DNA from: Cochliopodium minus
Taxonomy: Eukaryota > Discosea > Himatismenida > Cochliopodiidae
Length of the DNA stretch: 35,459 bases
Assembly (NCBI GenBank): GCA_024220525.1
Contig: JAMYWO010000361.1
Location: 1 to 35,459, forward strand
Direction: 5' to 3'
Part shown: positions 9,291 to 20,189 of the stretch, piece after piece
Layout of the letters: each line of letters begins with the position of its first letter
Numbering within the stretch: position 1 is the stretch's first letter
Notes under the pieces: generated by a model
Told to the model about the DNA's origin: nothing
Seen by the model: the letters and a program-made list of their open reading frames with translations, nothing else
The model's database searches: none
Position numbers and translations under genes: made by a program

Positions 9291-11437
9291 ATGATTTGCA
9301 AATGCTCTAATCTCTTGATTGATTCCAAAGTATGTACAGTATGCCTGATATCATTTTGTTTGGAATGTCACAAAAGAGAAACCAATTGCCCAGAATGCAA
9401 GGAACAAATCGATTATAACAAAAGATTGAATGATTTGATAGGGAAATTAATGGTAGAATGTAAAATTTGCAGAGAACTACTAATTCTGAAAGAAACAATA
9501 AAACATCCACAAAACGAAGAAGAACACGTTTTTAAATGTGAGGGGTGTGGATTGGAAAAAACAAAAAAATGGTTAGAAATTCACCAAAAAAAATGTGTGT
9601 CTTTTTTGTTTAGAAAAAAGGTCGAAGGGAGAGTAAACTTTGAAGAGTTTAAAGACGAAAATAAAAATATACAGAAAGTGGTAGTTTTGAATGCAAAATT
9701 GGAGTTAAGATTGCAAAATCTTTTTCTCAAAATGAAAGAAGACTGTTTAAAATTAGCAAAGAACATTAAAATAGATTCAAAGTTGAAATTGTTGGAAGAA
9801 AATTATTATGTGCTAAGATTTTTGAAAGAGAGAAATTTAATTAATATGGGTTTTTTTTAAAAAAAAAAAAAAAAATCTGCTTTAAAAAGTTTTTATAAAA
9901 AAAAATCTGCTTTAAAAAAAAATTTTTAATTTTTTTTTAAATAGGAAAAGCTATTAAAAGTTTTAATCTTCTACACGATATTTCATTCACAAAAAAGGAA
10001 AATAGAGCAAAGGAACTTTGCATAGAAAGTTGTGAAGGAGGGAACAAGTTGGCGAAGGGGATGAAAAATTTGTATGGGTGGGGAGATAACGGAGAAGATT
10101 TCAAAAAGGCATTCAAAACATTTAAAAAGGTGCTCGAAAAGGACCTGGAGTTTGAAAGCAAAGATACTGTGTATTGTTTGTTTTTTCTTGCAAAAATGAT
10201 CAGCAATGGCAAGGGAGTAGAGAAAAACGTGGTGCATGCGATTGTGTTGTATGAAAAAGCGATGAAACTCGGAAATATCAGTGCTATTCATAATCTTGCT
10301 AACATTTACAGGTACGGAGACGAAGGAGTTGATAAAAACTTTGAGAAAGCAATAGAGTTGTACAAAAAAGCAATCGAATTGAAGCACCCTGGCTCCACGT
10401 ATTATTTGGCTCGCATTTACCATTACGGAGAAGAAAGTGTTGAAAAAGACATTCAAAAGGCGATTGAATATTACGAAATGGGAGTTGATCTGGGAAACCC
10501 TTTTTCCATGGGCGATCTTGCCGTTATTTATAGGAACGGAGAAAGTGGTGTTGAGATAAATATTGAAAAAGCAATCCAACTTTACGAGATGGCTGCAGAG
10601 CTGAGAGATACTGTTTCAGTGTACAATCTGATCTTTATTTATAAGAACGGAGAAAAGGGAGTCGAAAAAAACATCGAAAAGGTTCTCCGACTTTATGAAA
10701 TGAGAATCCTCGCAAATGATTCAAATGCAACCAGCACTCTTGCTCGTATGTACCACAATGGGTCTGAGGGCGTCGAAAGAAACATAGAGAAAGCAATTGA
10801 GCTTTATGAAAAAGCTATTGATCTCAATGATTCCCTTTCCGTTTATTCACTTGCCCACATTTACGAGAATGGTGATTGTGGTGTTGAAAAAAATTTGCAA
10901 AAAGTAATTTCTATTTACGAAAGGGGATATCGTTTTGGGAGTAATTTCGTTGGTCCTCTTGCCAGCGCTTTGGTTAATGGGGGAACCAACAAAAATATTG
11001 AAAGAGCTCTTTGTGTTTGTAAGAGAGGTCTCCAACTAAATAATATACAGTGTATGCGTGTACTCGCTTCTATTTATGAAGAAGGTAAGGGTGTTGAGAG
11101 AAACATGGAGCAAGCAATTCAACTTTATGAAATGGCTGCAAAAGCAGAAGATTTGGATTCCATTCATAAACTTGCTAATGTTTATCTGAAAGGAGAGGGA
11201 GGTGTCAAAAAAAACGTTGAAAGGGCTGTCCTTCTTTTTGAGAGGTCTTCTACAAAGTTTATTGAATCCTTTTCTATCCTCGCTTCTATTTATGAACTTG
11301 GTGATCTTGATTTTGACAAGGACATCAATAAAGCCATTGAATATTTCAAACAATCTGCCCTCTTGGGTAATGAGGAATCTAAAAAAAGTTATCAAAGACT
11401 TTTGAGAGAACAAATAAATAAAATTAAAAATTTTTAA
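9291..11437 (+). CDS. RING/TRAF-like zinc finger protein with 11 Sel1-like repeats
   Basis: Two exons, 9291-9849 and 9945-11437, joined in frame by a GTTTTT...AATAG intron; 683 aa from the first in-frame ATG. Residues about 3-40 form a RING-like cluster: CKC, CTVC, CLEC, then CPEC. It lacks the classic C-x2-C first pair. Residues about 65-105 form a TRAF-type second cluster: CKIC, His, CEGC, His, Cys. From about residue 225 there are eleven ~36-residue Sel1-like repeats with the theme (Y/N)G(E)xGVEKNxEKAIxLYExA. RING and TRAF fingers suggest an E3 ubiquitin ligase, and Sel1 repeats usually scaffold protein contacts (ERAD Sel1/Hrd3, signalling adaptors). No signal peptide or membrane segment is seen, so a cytosolic adaptor or E3 is more likely than an ERAD component. 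An upstream exon with another start cannot be excluded. Confidence 0.8.
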
Positions 11438-11483
11438 TTTCTTTTTTATTGTTCTGATCTATGTGAATCTTGAAAGAGTTTTG

Positions 11484-11500
11484 ACTACTTTGGTCACCGG
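11484..11500 (+). repeat. Left terminal inverted repeat of the 336-bp element
   Basis: ACTACTTTGGTCACCGG; exact reverse complement of 11803-11819. Confidence 0.9.
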
Positions 11501-11802
11501 GACGGATAAAGTTGTACAATTGGATTATTGGTTTTAGCCTTTCCTTCAAAACTATATATCATCAGTGTACCCTAGCTATGACTTCGTATGGTGGGGTATG
11601 CTTTTGGTTACACTCAAACGTGTTTACTTTTTAGTCGGTACGTAAGCGTGGTGCGTTGTGTGAACGCAGTAGGGTTTTTACGAATGGATACGATTGAGGG
11701 GATTTTATCAATTTGTAAATCATATATTGTTTTTTGACACAGATTCAAAAAAAAAATGAAAAAGTTTATTTTCAATTTTTCATTAACGAAAAGTTTTTTA
11801 TA

Positions 11803-11819
11803 CCGGTGACCAAAGTAGT
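11803..11819 (-). repeat. Right terminal inverted repeat of the 336-bp element
   Basis: CCGGTGACCAAAGTAGT; exact reverse complement of 11484-11500. Confidence 0.9.
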
Positions 11820-11902
11820 GATTTGTTCTTGATTTGATGATTTATTTATTTTAATAAAGATACTTATAAAAATGAGATAATTGTTCAAAGATTTAATATA
11901 TT

Positions 11903-13651
11903 TTAATTTAATTTGGAAGATAGATCAAAGAGAGATTGAACAACCTTGTTCATCTCTTGAACAGTCTCGATAGCTTTAGGGAAAAGTTTATCATTAGGAG
12001 GGAGCTCAAAAATGTTGACAGTGTTAGTATTTTGGTCAATGGTTCCCTTTAAAAAAAAGGTAAGAAAATTAGAAAAAAAAAAAAGATTTTTTTTTACCTT
12101 TAATTTTTCATCGAGAATCATTTGAGAAAGTTTCTTTTCAACTTTGGAGATTTCCAAGTCAATCTTTTTAGCGATGAAAGGGATATCAACACAAGAATAA
12201 GGCTCAATGATTCTCAAGAGATTTTGTTCGAGAAGGTTCTCATACAAATTAGTGAGATGGACAGAAACGACGATATCACCCTCAATGTATTTTTTGTACT
12301 GCTCTTTAGTTTCGTAGAAATCTTTCAAGGAGCGAGACTTGTAAGCGTTAGCAATTGATTTCATTGCCTCGATTTCCTCTCCGTTGTATTTAAGAGCCAA
12401 TTTGCCGCTCATGATTTGTTTGATGTCCTCTGCATTGTTGGTCATGACCTAATTAAAAAAAAATTAATTAAAAATTGCAAAAAATTGAATAGAAAAAAAA
12501 GTTACTTTGCAAAGCAACATGTATTTGAGAGCCAAAACTGCATTCAACTCTTGAGATTTCAATGAAGAAAAGCCTTCGAATGCTTCATAGAAATAAGAGT
12601 AAGCAGTTTTGTAATCTTTCTCTTCTGCGTGCAAAATACCTTTTTTTTCAAGAAAAAAAGAATGAATAAAATTCAAAAAAAAATAAAAAATGTACCAGCT
12701 TGCAAGTCGATTTGAGCTTGGATGTCTTGTTCCAAATAGATGGTGTTGGCAGCAGTTCTTGCAGCGGTGAGGGAGGCTCTGGATTTGGACAAGTTTCTCA
12801 ATCTGTGGTGAACTCTGCTTTCGAGCAATTGGATTTCGACCAACAATTGCTTATCGTCCAATTTTCTGACTTCTGACAACAAAGTGGTCAAGAGTTCTTC
12901 GGAAAAAAAAAAATGATGAGAAATAAAATCAATATATATCAAGAAATTGTCATATAATATTTTTTGAAAAGATATATTGAATTTATCGATAAATCAATAC
13001 AAAAAATAAATTAAATTTTTTTACCCAAAGCATTCTTATATTGTGCATCTTGGAAGTACAATAATGCTAATCTTGTTTCCAATCTTTGTCTAAGAAAGTT
13101 ATTTTTCTGTTCATTACACCATTTGATGGTCTCTTCAACCAATTGCAATTGAATTTTTAATGTATCTGGAATTTCTGCCAAATTTTCTAACAATTTTCTA
13201 ATAATTTTTGCTGTTTTGCTTTTTGGGAAATTAACTGTTATTGGTCTTATTTTTTCGAACAATTCTTTTATTTTATCTGATGCACTATTAAAGAGATTTA
13301 CAATGTTAATTTTTATTTTACATAAAAATTTAAAAATCATATATTTTTGTCATGTTTTTCTGTTCAATAATTATAAAATGAATATCAACAGAATAATCTT
13401 CATATTTCTTACTTATGTTTGACATAAAGAGATCCAAGCTCAGAAATTGCAATTTCTTTCGTTCTTACATATTCTGATGCGTTATAATTTCCTGAATTTA
13501 TGAAAAAGATATGTTTATTTCTATTTTAAGGGAAATCATTTTTTTTTGTACCATCTAAAATGAGTTCATTGTATATTTTGATTGCATCATTATCATTGGG
13601 TGCTTCTTTTGCTAATTCTAATCTTTGTGAAAATTCTTTTGGAGTTTGCAT
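11903..13651 (-). CDS. PSMD11: 26S proteasome regulatory lid subunit RPN6 (PSMD11)
   Basis: Seven exons: 13552-13651, 13413-13491, 13025-13284, 12696-12896, 12506-12639, 12098-12448, 11903-12046. They total 422 codons plus stop, close to the usual size of the family. RPN6 clamps the proteasome lid to the base and 20S core. Strong family blocks include [46 protein letters not shown] and [10 protein letters not shown]. The C-terminal PCI/winged-helix region carries [18 protein letters not shown] and [19 protein letters not shown], and the end matches the [15 protein letters not shown] helix. The KKLSQMI and IDQ blocks separate it from RPN5, which has a different PCI end. It ends only 84 bp from the inverted-repeat element and runs convergent with the Sel1 gene. 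Confidence 0.95.
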
Positions 13652-14095
13652 ATTCTCTTTCTTCAATATATCTTTTCAATTTTTTTTATTTTTTAATTAT
13701 ACTGAGACAACAACAAATTTTTTATTTTGATCAGACCTTCAAAAAATTACTATGCAAAGCAAAAGAAAAAAAAAGCATCACAAAGTTTGAATAAAATTTA
13801 TAAGCAGAGCAAGGTAACATGAGAAATCAGGGACATTTTATTTTCAATAAAAATTGAATTCTTTTGAACAAATTATGCTTTTTTAATTTAAATTTAATAC
13901 TCTCAAATTCAAATTGAAATGAGGAATAATTCTTAATGTCTACGTTGGTTTTAGATGGATATCATATATACGTGCTATTTAAAAAATATTTAAAAAAAAT
14001 TAAAAAAAGGTTTTTTATTTATTTTAAAAGATTGGTAAGTACAAATCAAGATAGATATTCCAACGCATATTAATAAGATTAAAAAATTTAGTATA
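13652..14095. other. Divergent intergenic region RPN6/ARL5
   Basis: 444 bp between the divergent start codons of RPN6 and ARL5. AT-rich, with short A and T runs and no recognisable gene. It presumably holds both promoters. Confidence 0.5.
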
Positions 14096-14851
14096 ATGGG
14101 AGTATTTTTCAGTAAAGTGTGGAATAGTATATTTTCCATTGGAAAACAAGTGAAGGTGATCATCATTGGGCTCAACAATGCGGGGAAAACAACGATATTA
14201 TATAAATTGTTGTTTGATGAAGTTGTGATGACTGCACCAACGATAGGATCCAATGTAGAAGAAGTTGTGTATAAAAATATAAAATTCAATATGTGGGATT
14301 TAGGTTAATAATACAAGAAAGATAGATTTAATAAATCACAATAACTTCATAATATCCTATTAATAATATCCATCCTTTTATACACATCGAATATTTCTTA
14401 TATTTGATAATAATAGGTGGACAAGAAAATTGCAGAACAAATTGGTCCACATATTATCAAGAAACAAGCGCAATAATTATGGTGGTTGATTCCACAGATA
14501 GAGAAAGAATAGATACAGTGAAAAAAGAATTAGAAAATGTTATTAAAAATGATGTAAAAGAAAAACTTTCAAATATATAAAATCTAAAAAAAACTCAATA
14601 TATTCTCCGAAATCATATCCTTCTTTTAATTTGATACAAATTTTTTTTTTCAGCAACTTAAAAATGCTGTGCTTTTGGTATTCGCTAATAAACAAGATGT
14701 CAAAGATGCAATGGGTCCTGCAGAAATTTCAGATGCTTTGGGTTTATCCTCCATCAAAAGTCACCAATGGCACATTCAATCTTCTTGTGCTTTAACTGGT
14801 GAGGGTTTGACTGATGGTATGGATTGGGTTGCTGAAAAATTGAAGAAATAA
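14096..14851 (+). CDS. ARL5: ARF-like GTPase ARL5
   Basis: Three exons, 14096-14303, 14417-14553 and 14654-14851, give 180 aa, the normal ARL5 length. Gly2 in MGVFFS is the expected myristoylation site. Small GTPase motifs: P-loop GLNNAGKT, switch [11 protein letters not shown], switch II WDLGGQE, NKQD and [24 protein letters not shown] and the SCALTGEGL block point to ARL5 rather than ARF1 or ARL1. ARL5 acts at the trans-Golgi, where it recruits the GARP tether in animals. Asn in GLNNAGKT replaces the usual Asp of GLDNAGKT, a conservative change seen in some ARF-family members. Confidence 0.92.
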
Positions 14852-14934
14852 AAATGGAAAATAAAATTTAAAAAAATTAAAATTAATAAATAATTTAATT
14901 TTTTTTTTTTTGTATTATTTGTTTCACAAAAAAG

Positions 14935-17870
14935 TTATTTGAATCTTCTCTTGTTCATTTCATTGAGCTCGCTTTGTTGGTTGACCAAAGTTCTAAGAAT
15001 TCCCTTCTTCTTTTCTTCAGAAAGGAGAACCTCTTGTTGTTTCTTCTTCATGTTTTGAGACTGGACGAACTGTTGTTTCTTTCTAATATCACGAGAGACG
15101 TGCTTTCTTTCAGTCTTTTCAATCTTTTTCAACTTTCTGATTTCTTTTCTCTCTTCGATAGGATCATAGTCTTTATTTGGCTTGAAGTTTTTGTGAACAA
15201 GAGGATCGAGTTCAACAATAGGCAAAGGTTTGAATTCTCTCATGGAGAGAGGTTTTCTCTCTTTTTTGATCCTTTCGATGGTAGAAGACAAGAAAGAAAT
15301 GAGATCTGAGCAAAGACCCTTTGAATGAACCTTTTTAGTGGTTTCTGGTAATTTCAATTTCTTTTGTTCTACAGCGAGGTTGATATTTTTGAGGATCGGT
15401 TCGAACATTTGATCGAAACAAAGGAACTCCTTGTAGAGATGAGAAAAGTTGTTCAAAGTTCTGAGAGCTTTGGCAAACAACAAGTTGTTAAAAAAAGGAG
15501 CAAAGTCTTTGTGTTTAGGCTCGACAACAGAAATAAAAGTGATGAAAGAAACAGGAATGAGGGATTTAAGGGCAGATTTGCTGCTTCCTATTCTCAAAAC
15601 GTGTTTTTTGGAAGTAGGAAACTCGGACAAGCGCAAAGAGGTCAACCAATTACCGTTCCAAAACTGCAAGGAAGGAAAGTGGGACTTCTCTGAGTAAACA
15701 AAAGAGTGGAAGACTGTTTGCAAAAAAGTCAAGATCTCCCCAAAATACTTTTTGTTCTCCCTGGTATAAAAATGGATGAGATCACATATGAACAAGCAAA
15801 CAAGCAAGTCACTCTTGTTGGAAATTTTGGTGTAAGAAAGATGCTCGCAAAGAATCAAAAGACAAGGGGAGACCAAACAATGGCGGACATCTGAGGAAGA
15901 GTAAACGGAACCGATCATCTTAAGGAAAAGGAGGGAAGAAATGGAAGGAAGTCCCCTTTCAGTTTTGTGATGAACATCTTTCAAGGATTGGGTGGTGACG
16001 GTCTCTGTGCTTTCAGGATCAACTGTGGTTTCAATGACAGGTTGATTGAGATCGGTTCTGTAGCTCTCATCTTTGTGTTTGGATGAAATAGAGTTAATGT
16101 GTTTGAGGAGGAGTGGAGCTACTTTTAATGGGATCAATGTGGATATTTGGAAGATGAAGAGGGAGAGGAGATCGAGCTCTTCGGTCTCTTTGGTTGCCTT
16201 GTTTTCACTGAAAGCTTTGAATAGAAAGTCGAAAGTTGCCTCCTTATCATTTTTGAGGAGATCTTTGTTGAAATGTTCGAAAGTCTCTCCCACTTTGAAG
16301 AATCTTTTTACAAGGAAAGAAAAGAGGCGAAAGATTCTCTGCTTGTTTTGGGTGTCCATGGTGATATCATTGCTGAGAATGATTCTCCCCAAGATCACTT
16401 TTTTCTCTTCCAAAGTTTTTTTGGAATACAATTTATCGAAAGAAGGATAATCCAATGGAACATCAATTACATAGGGAATGTGATCAAATCCTGAATCAGT
16501 GATTTTGTCGGATTGGGAGAGATCGGTGCTCTTTTTTTTCACGGAAGATTGTTGCATGATGGTTTCAACGAGAGCAGTAGATGGAGATACACCATACAAT
16601 TTCTTGAGATTGATTTTATCGTTTTTATCTTTCTTTGAATTCATCACGTTGACATCATCAGATTCATTATGAATGCGATCGCCACTCTTATGCTTTCCAT
16701 TGTAAATAGATGGATCAACAGTGCTAGGATCGACTTCATAGACTCCATTCTCATCCCTCTTTTTGCCACCATAGAAATCATCGTCTATATCCTCCCCATT
16801 ACCCTTCTTCATTCTGTCCCTCCTCTTCTTTTCCAACTCCTCCAAATAGTTCTTTCTCTCCAAAGCAACTTCTTGGGGAGTTTTTAATCTATCGACTGCA
16901 CGAGCCTTTGCATCATTGGAGAGTTCCAAAATCAATTTATCGTAATCATCCATGGTATCCATATTTTGATTGTCCTCTATCTTTCCTTCTAAATTCTCCA
17001 ATTTCTGTCTTTTCAATTTCTTTTGCTTTGTTTTCGATAATAATTGCATTTCTTTCCTTTCTTCCTCCTCTTTCAACTCTTCTTTTTTCCTTTCTTCAAA
17101 TATGAAATTAGGGTCAGAGGGAAAGACCGATTTGTTCTCATTTTTCAATTCTACGTAGATTTCATCGAATTGGGTGTTGATATCTTCCAATGCTTTCAAA
17201 TCATCTTCTTTCTTTTGCTTTTTCATCGCTTTCCCCAATTTACTTTTTGCAATCACTTCTTTCATTATATCCCTCTTTGTCTTTTTCTTATTATCAGAAT
17301 TGTGGTTATCAAATCCTCCGAAATGCAATTGTGAGACCATTTCTTGATTAAGTTGATTATCTATCTCATCATATCCATCGTCATCATCCTCATCTTGTGA
17401 ATTTTGGAGATTTTGATCTGATATTTTAATTCCCTTGTGAGTCAATTCAATATCATCTTTCTCCAGATCGAATCTTGATGCCTTTTTTGATATTTTCGAT
17501 CTTTCTTTTTGGAATCTCAACAACATTTTTTGATCTTTTGGCATTTCTTCATCTTTTTCTCCTATTCTGTTATCTTTAAATACATTTCCTGATACTTTAC
17601 TTCTATAATCATTTATCAAATCCTCATTTGTCTAGAAGGGTATTTATTTTAAAAAAACAAATGAATGATTAATTTTGATAAACATGTGATAATATTCATA
17701 TTTATTGCCTTTTTCACTAGGGAACTACTCATATGTCCTTTATGAACTTGTGTTCCATAATTTTTTCTATTCAAAACACTAAATCTTTTTCTGGTAGTTT
17801 TAGTTTCGAATATATTCTTTTCCTTTTCTTTTGGTCCTTGTTTTGTTCCTGATTTCATTTTTTTGGGCAT
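14935..17870 (-). CDS. NOP14: NOP14, SSU processome / 40S ribosome biogenesis factor
   Basis: Two exons, 17709-17870 and 14935-17631, encode 952 aa. The N-terminus carries the family motif NIFETKTTRKRFSVLNRK followed by a basic stretch. After the splice comes DKRIGE-like sequence (FKDNRIGEKDEEMPKDQKMLLRF) and a long acidic and coiled-coil region with poly-Asp. A helical Nop14 core follows, and the end is basic (ERKHVSRDIRKKQQFVQSQ). NOP14 binds the processome with EMG1 and NOC4 and is needed for 18S rRNA maturation in the nucleolus. The intron donor is best read as GC (AAAAAG|GCAATA), because the only nearby GT donor leads to an in-frame stop. It ends 83 bp from the convergent ARL5 gene. Confidence 0.92.
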
Positions 17871-18328
17871 TTTTTTTTTTTTTTTGAATAATTTTATTGA
17901 TAATAAAATTGGAAAAAGAATAAAATAAGAAAGATATTGAAAAACAATATATCTTTTGATAGGGAAAATGTTGTAAGATTTTATGAAGATTTGTGGAAAT
18001 GGAAATATTTAATTTATGTTTTGTAAAGATTGATATTTCCATGTATAAAACAATAGATATTCTTTCGAATTAATATGATTTGTTTCTGTTGGCTTTTATT
18101 GTTGTTATGTATCAATCATTTTTTTTTTTTTTTATTTTTTTAATTAGTTGGTATCTGATCATGAGTATGATCAAATTCTTTTATTTTAAAAATTTAAAAA
18201 ATATTTATAATATTGTATTAAAATTATATAAAAAAAAATTAAAGGTTCAAATTTTTATAAGATATTATAATATTTTAAAGTAATCATACTAAATAAATTA
18301 TATAGGTAGGTAGAGAGCTGAGATAAAG
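17871..18328. promoter_or_regulatory. Head-to-head spacer NOP14 / RPL35A
   Basis: 458 bp between the two divergent start codons, holding T and A runs and a stretch of near-random AT, with no gene seen. Both neighbours belong to ribosome production, so a shared regulatory region is plausible, but no specific site was recognised. Confidence 0.45.
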
Positions 18329-18882
18329 ATGTCCGAAACACAAAAGAAGAAAGCAACTGAAAAACCACAACTCAAAAATCAACACAAAAAGTTGAATAAA
18401 AGAACTAGTCCTAGATTGTGGACCAGAGGAGTAATTCTTGGATATAGGTAATACAATCATTAACTGTAAAGTGAATAAATTAAAATATTTTTTGAATAAA
18501 TACAGACGTGGAAGACGTAATCAATATCCATCTATCTCTCTTCTTAAAATTGATGGAGTAAGAACCAGAAGTGATGCTCATTTTTATTATGGAAAAAGAG
18601 TCGCATTTATTTATAAAGCTAAAACTAAAACTACCACCTTCAGAGGAAAAAAAACGTAATTATTTTCCTAATTTAAACACATCAACAAAAAATCAATTAT
18701 TAATATCCTTTCACATTAAAAACTAATTCTTTTCAATTTTCAGTCGTATGCGTGTTGTTTGGGGTAAAATTGTTAAAGCTCATGGTAACAATGGAGCAGT
18801 AAGAGCAAGATTTTCATCTGCAATCAACAGTGAACATTTTGGAAGAACTGTTAGAGTAATGTTGTTTCCTTCTAACATATAA
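18329..18882 (+). CDS. RPL35A: 60S ribosomal protein eL33 (RPL35A)
   Basis: Three exons, 18329-18447, 18506-18655 and 18744-18882, encode 135 aa. Family signatures: RLWTRGVILGYRRGRRNQYP, SLLKIDGV, AHFYYGKRVAFIYKAKTK, the MRVVWGKIVKAHGNNGAVRARF block, and the end FGRTVRVMLFPSNI. The introns are 58 and 88 bp with canonical ends. The protein carries an N-terminal basic extension of about 25 residues (MSETQKKKATEKPQ...) compared with the ~110-residue animal form. It is an integral large-subunit protein of the cytosolic ribosome. Confidence 0.95.
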
Positions 18883-19121
18883 GCTTTATGTTCAGAATTA
18901 AAGAAATTTGAATAATAATTAAATATTTAACAAAAAAAAGATAAATATTTGCAAATTAAATCTCTTTATAAAAAAAATCTATTTCCACTTAATGCTGTTT
19001 TTGAGCAAAAACTTAAATGCTTTTGATGATTGAAAAAAATAAATTTTGATTTGTACTTATTTGAAACCAAAGAAATATCGTATTATGTTTGTTAAAATTT
19101 TATTTTTCAATTCAAATAGAA

Positions 19122-19841
19122 TTAATCCATTCTTCCTTTTAATGTCTTTGTAATTATTCCATCTTTAGTGATGATGTGAACGATACCACCCCATCCAGAG
19201 ATAGCATCTCTATCAACTGAAGCGAGAAGACATTGGGAAATGACTTCAAAAAGATCATCAGGTTCCAAATCTGGTTTATACAAACTTTCACACATACCAT
19301 ACAAAGCTTCAGTAGGAGATCCTGAAACAACGAAATCATCTGCGAATAATCCTGCTCCAATTAAATCGTAAGCAGAAATGAATGGTTTATTTTCTGGTCC
19401 TTCTAATCCAGCAACTACTGGTTCGATAAAATAAGGGGAAAATCTTCTTGAATATAAAATATTTGCAATCATGTTTGAGCATACTTTGGTGCTCATTTCT
19501 CTTCCCTCTCTAAGTTTATACAAATTCATTCTGAATTTAATCAATTCTCTCCTTTATTTGGAAATTGATGAGTATGTTTAAGTATTTTCAAATTTTGGAT
19601 GAAATATATCTTCATTTTATTGGATATTGTCATTTATCAAAACTCATTTAATAAATTTTTTTTTTACAATGTTTGTTGATCTGTTGCCAATCCTACAAGT
19701 CCAACTACAGTTTTATCATTCATCTTATAAATTTTTGGGAAATTTGTTGCCACAGTTTGAGCTTGAATACCATATCTCAAATCAGATGCAATTGCAACAC
19801 AATTTTTGCCTTTCATTGCAACACATGCACCACCATTATAT
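19122..19841 (-). CDS. PSMB3: 20S proteasome subunit beta-3 (PSMB3), N-terminal exon not located
   Basis: Exons 19668-19841 and 19122-19551 are clear. The first carries [39 protein letters not shown] and [12 protein letters not shown]. The second carries [65 protein letters not shown] and the end [12 protein letters not shown]. This matches PSMB3, a non-catalytic beta subunit without the catalytic Thr1. The first exon encoding the initiator Met and a few residues lies upstream of 19841 behind an AG acceptor in phase 2. I could not place it; a candidate ATG near 19976 has the wrong phase with its nearest GT. Confidence 0.92.
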
Positions 19842-20189
19842 CTATAATTGTTTATAGATATGGGTTAAAATAAAAGATATCTTTAAAAATTAAATTTTAT
19901 TTTTACGTGAGGATAGACTATAAAATGGAATAAGAAGTTTAAATTTGAAAATTTCTTAAAATAAAGATAGGATACCATTGTTTTCTATTTACTTTTTTTT
20001 TTTATTTAATATATTTTTGAACAGCAAAATTTTTTTCAATTCTTATTTTTAAAACAAATGGGACAACAAATAAAGAAGATTTTGATGTCAAAAGAATGTT
20101 TTGTTGATCAAAAAGAACTTAAAAACTGAGCTAAATATTTTTTTCTCAATTAAAACTTTAAAAAAAAAAAAAAATTGTAATTTATCACC

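Larger units (their letters stand above)
11484..11819. mobile_element. 336-bp non-coding element with perfect 17-bp terminal inverted repeats (MITE candidate)
   Basis: The segment begins ACTACTTTGGTCACCGG and ends with its exact reverse complement. Its interior (for example around 11565-11700) is visibly richer in G and C than any other intergenic DNA here, and no ORF of protein-like character is present. TA dinucleotides inside the arms (TA|CTTTGG ... CCAAAG|TA) would fit a Tc1/mariner-type TA target duplication; a TGA/TGA 3-bp duplication is an alternative reading. It lies between the 3' ends of the Sel1 gene and RPN6. A structured non-coding RNA is a less likely alternative. No second copy occurs in the window, so mobility is inferred. 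Confidence 0.6.

Noticed and set aside
11560-11720. tRNA or snRNA gene in the G/C-rich island
   Set aside because: I could not find a tRNA cloverleaf with A and B boxes or an Sm-site snRNA pattern. The perfect inverted ends fit a transposon remnant better.
11903-13651. Identification as RPN5/PSMD12
   Set aside because: The C-terminal PCI region ([22 protein letters not shown]) and the length of 422 aa match RPN6/PSMD11.
14974-17334. Multiple plus-strand ORFs across NOP14
   Set aside because: Shadows of the 2.7-kb NOP14 exon on the minus strand, with no recognisable motifs.
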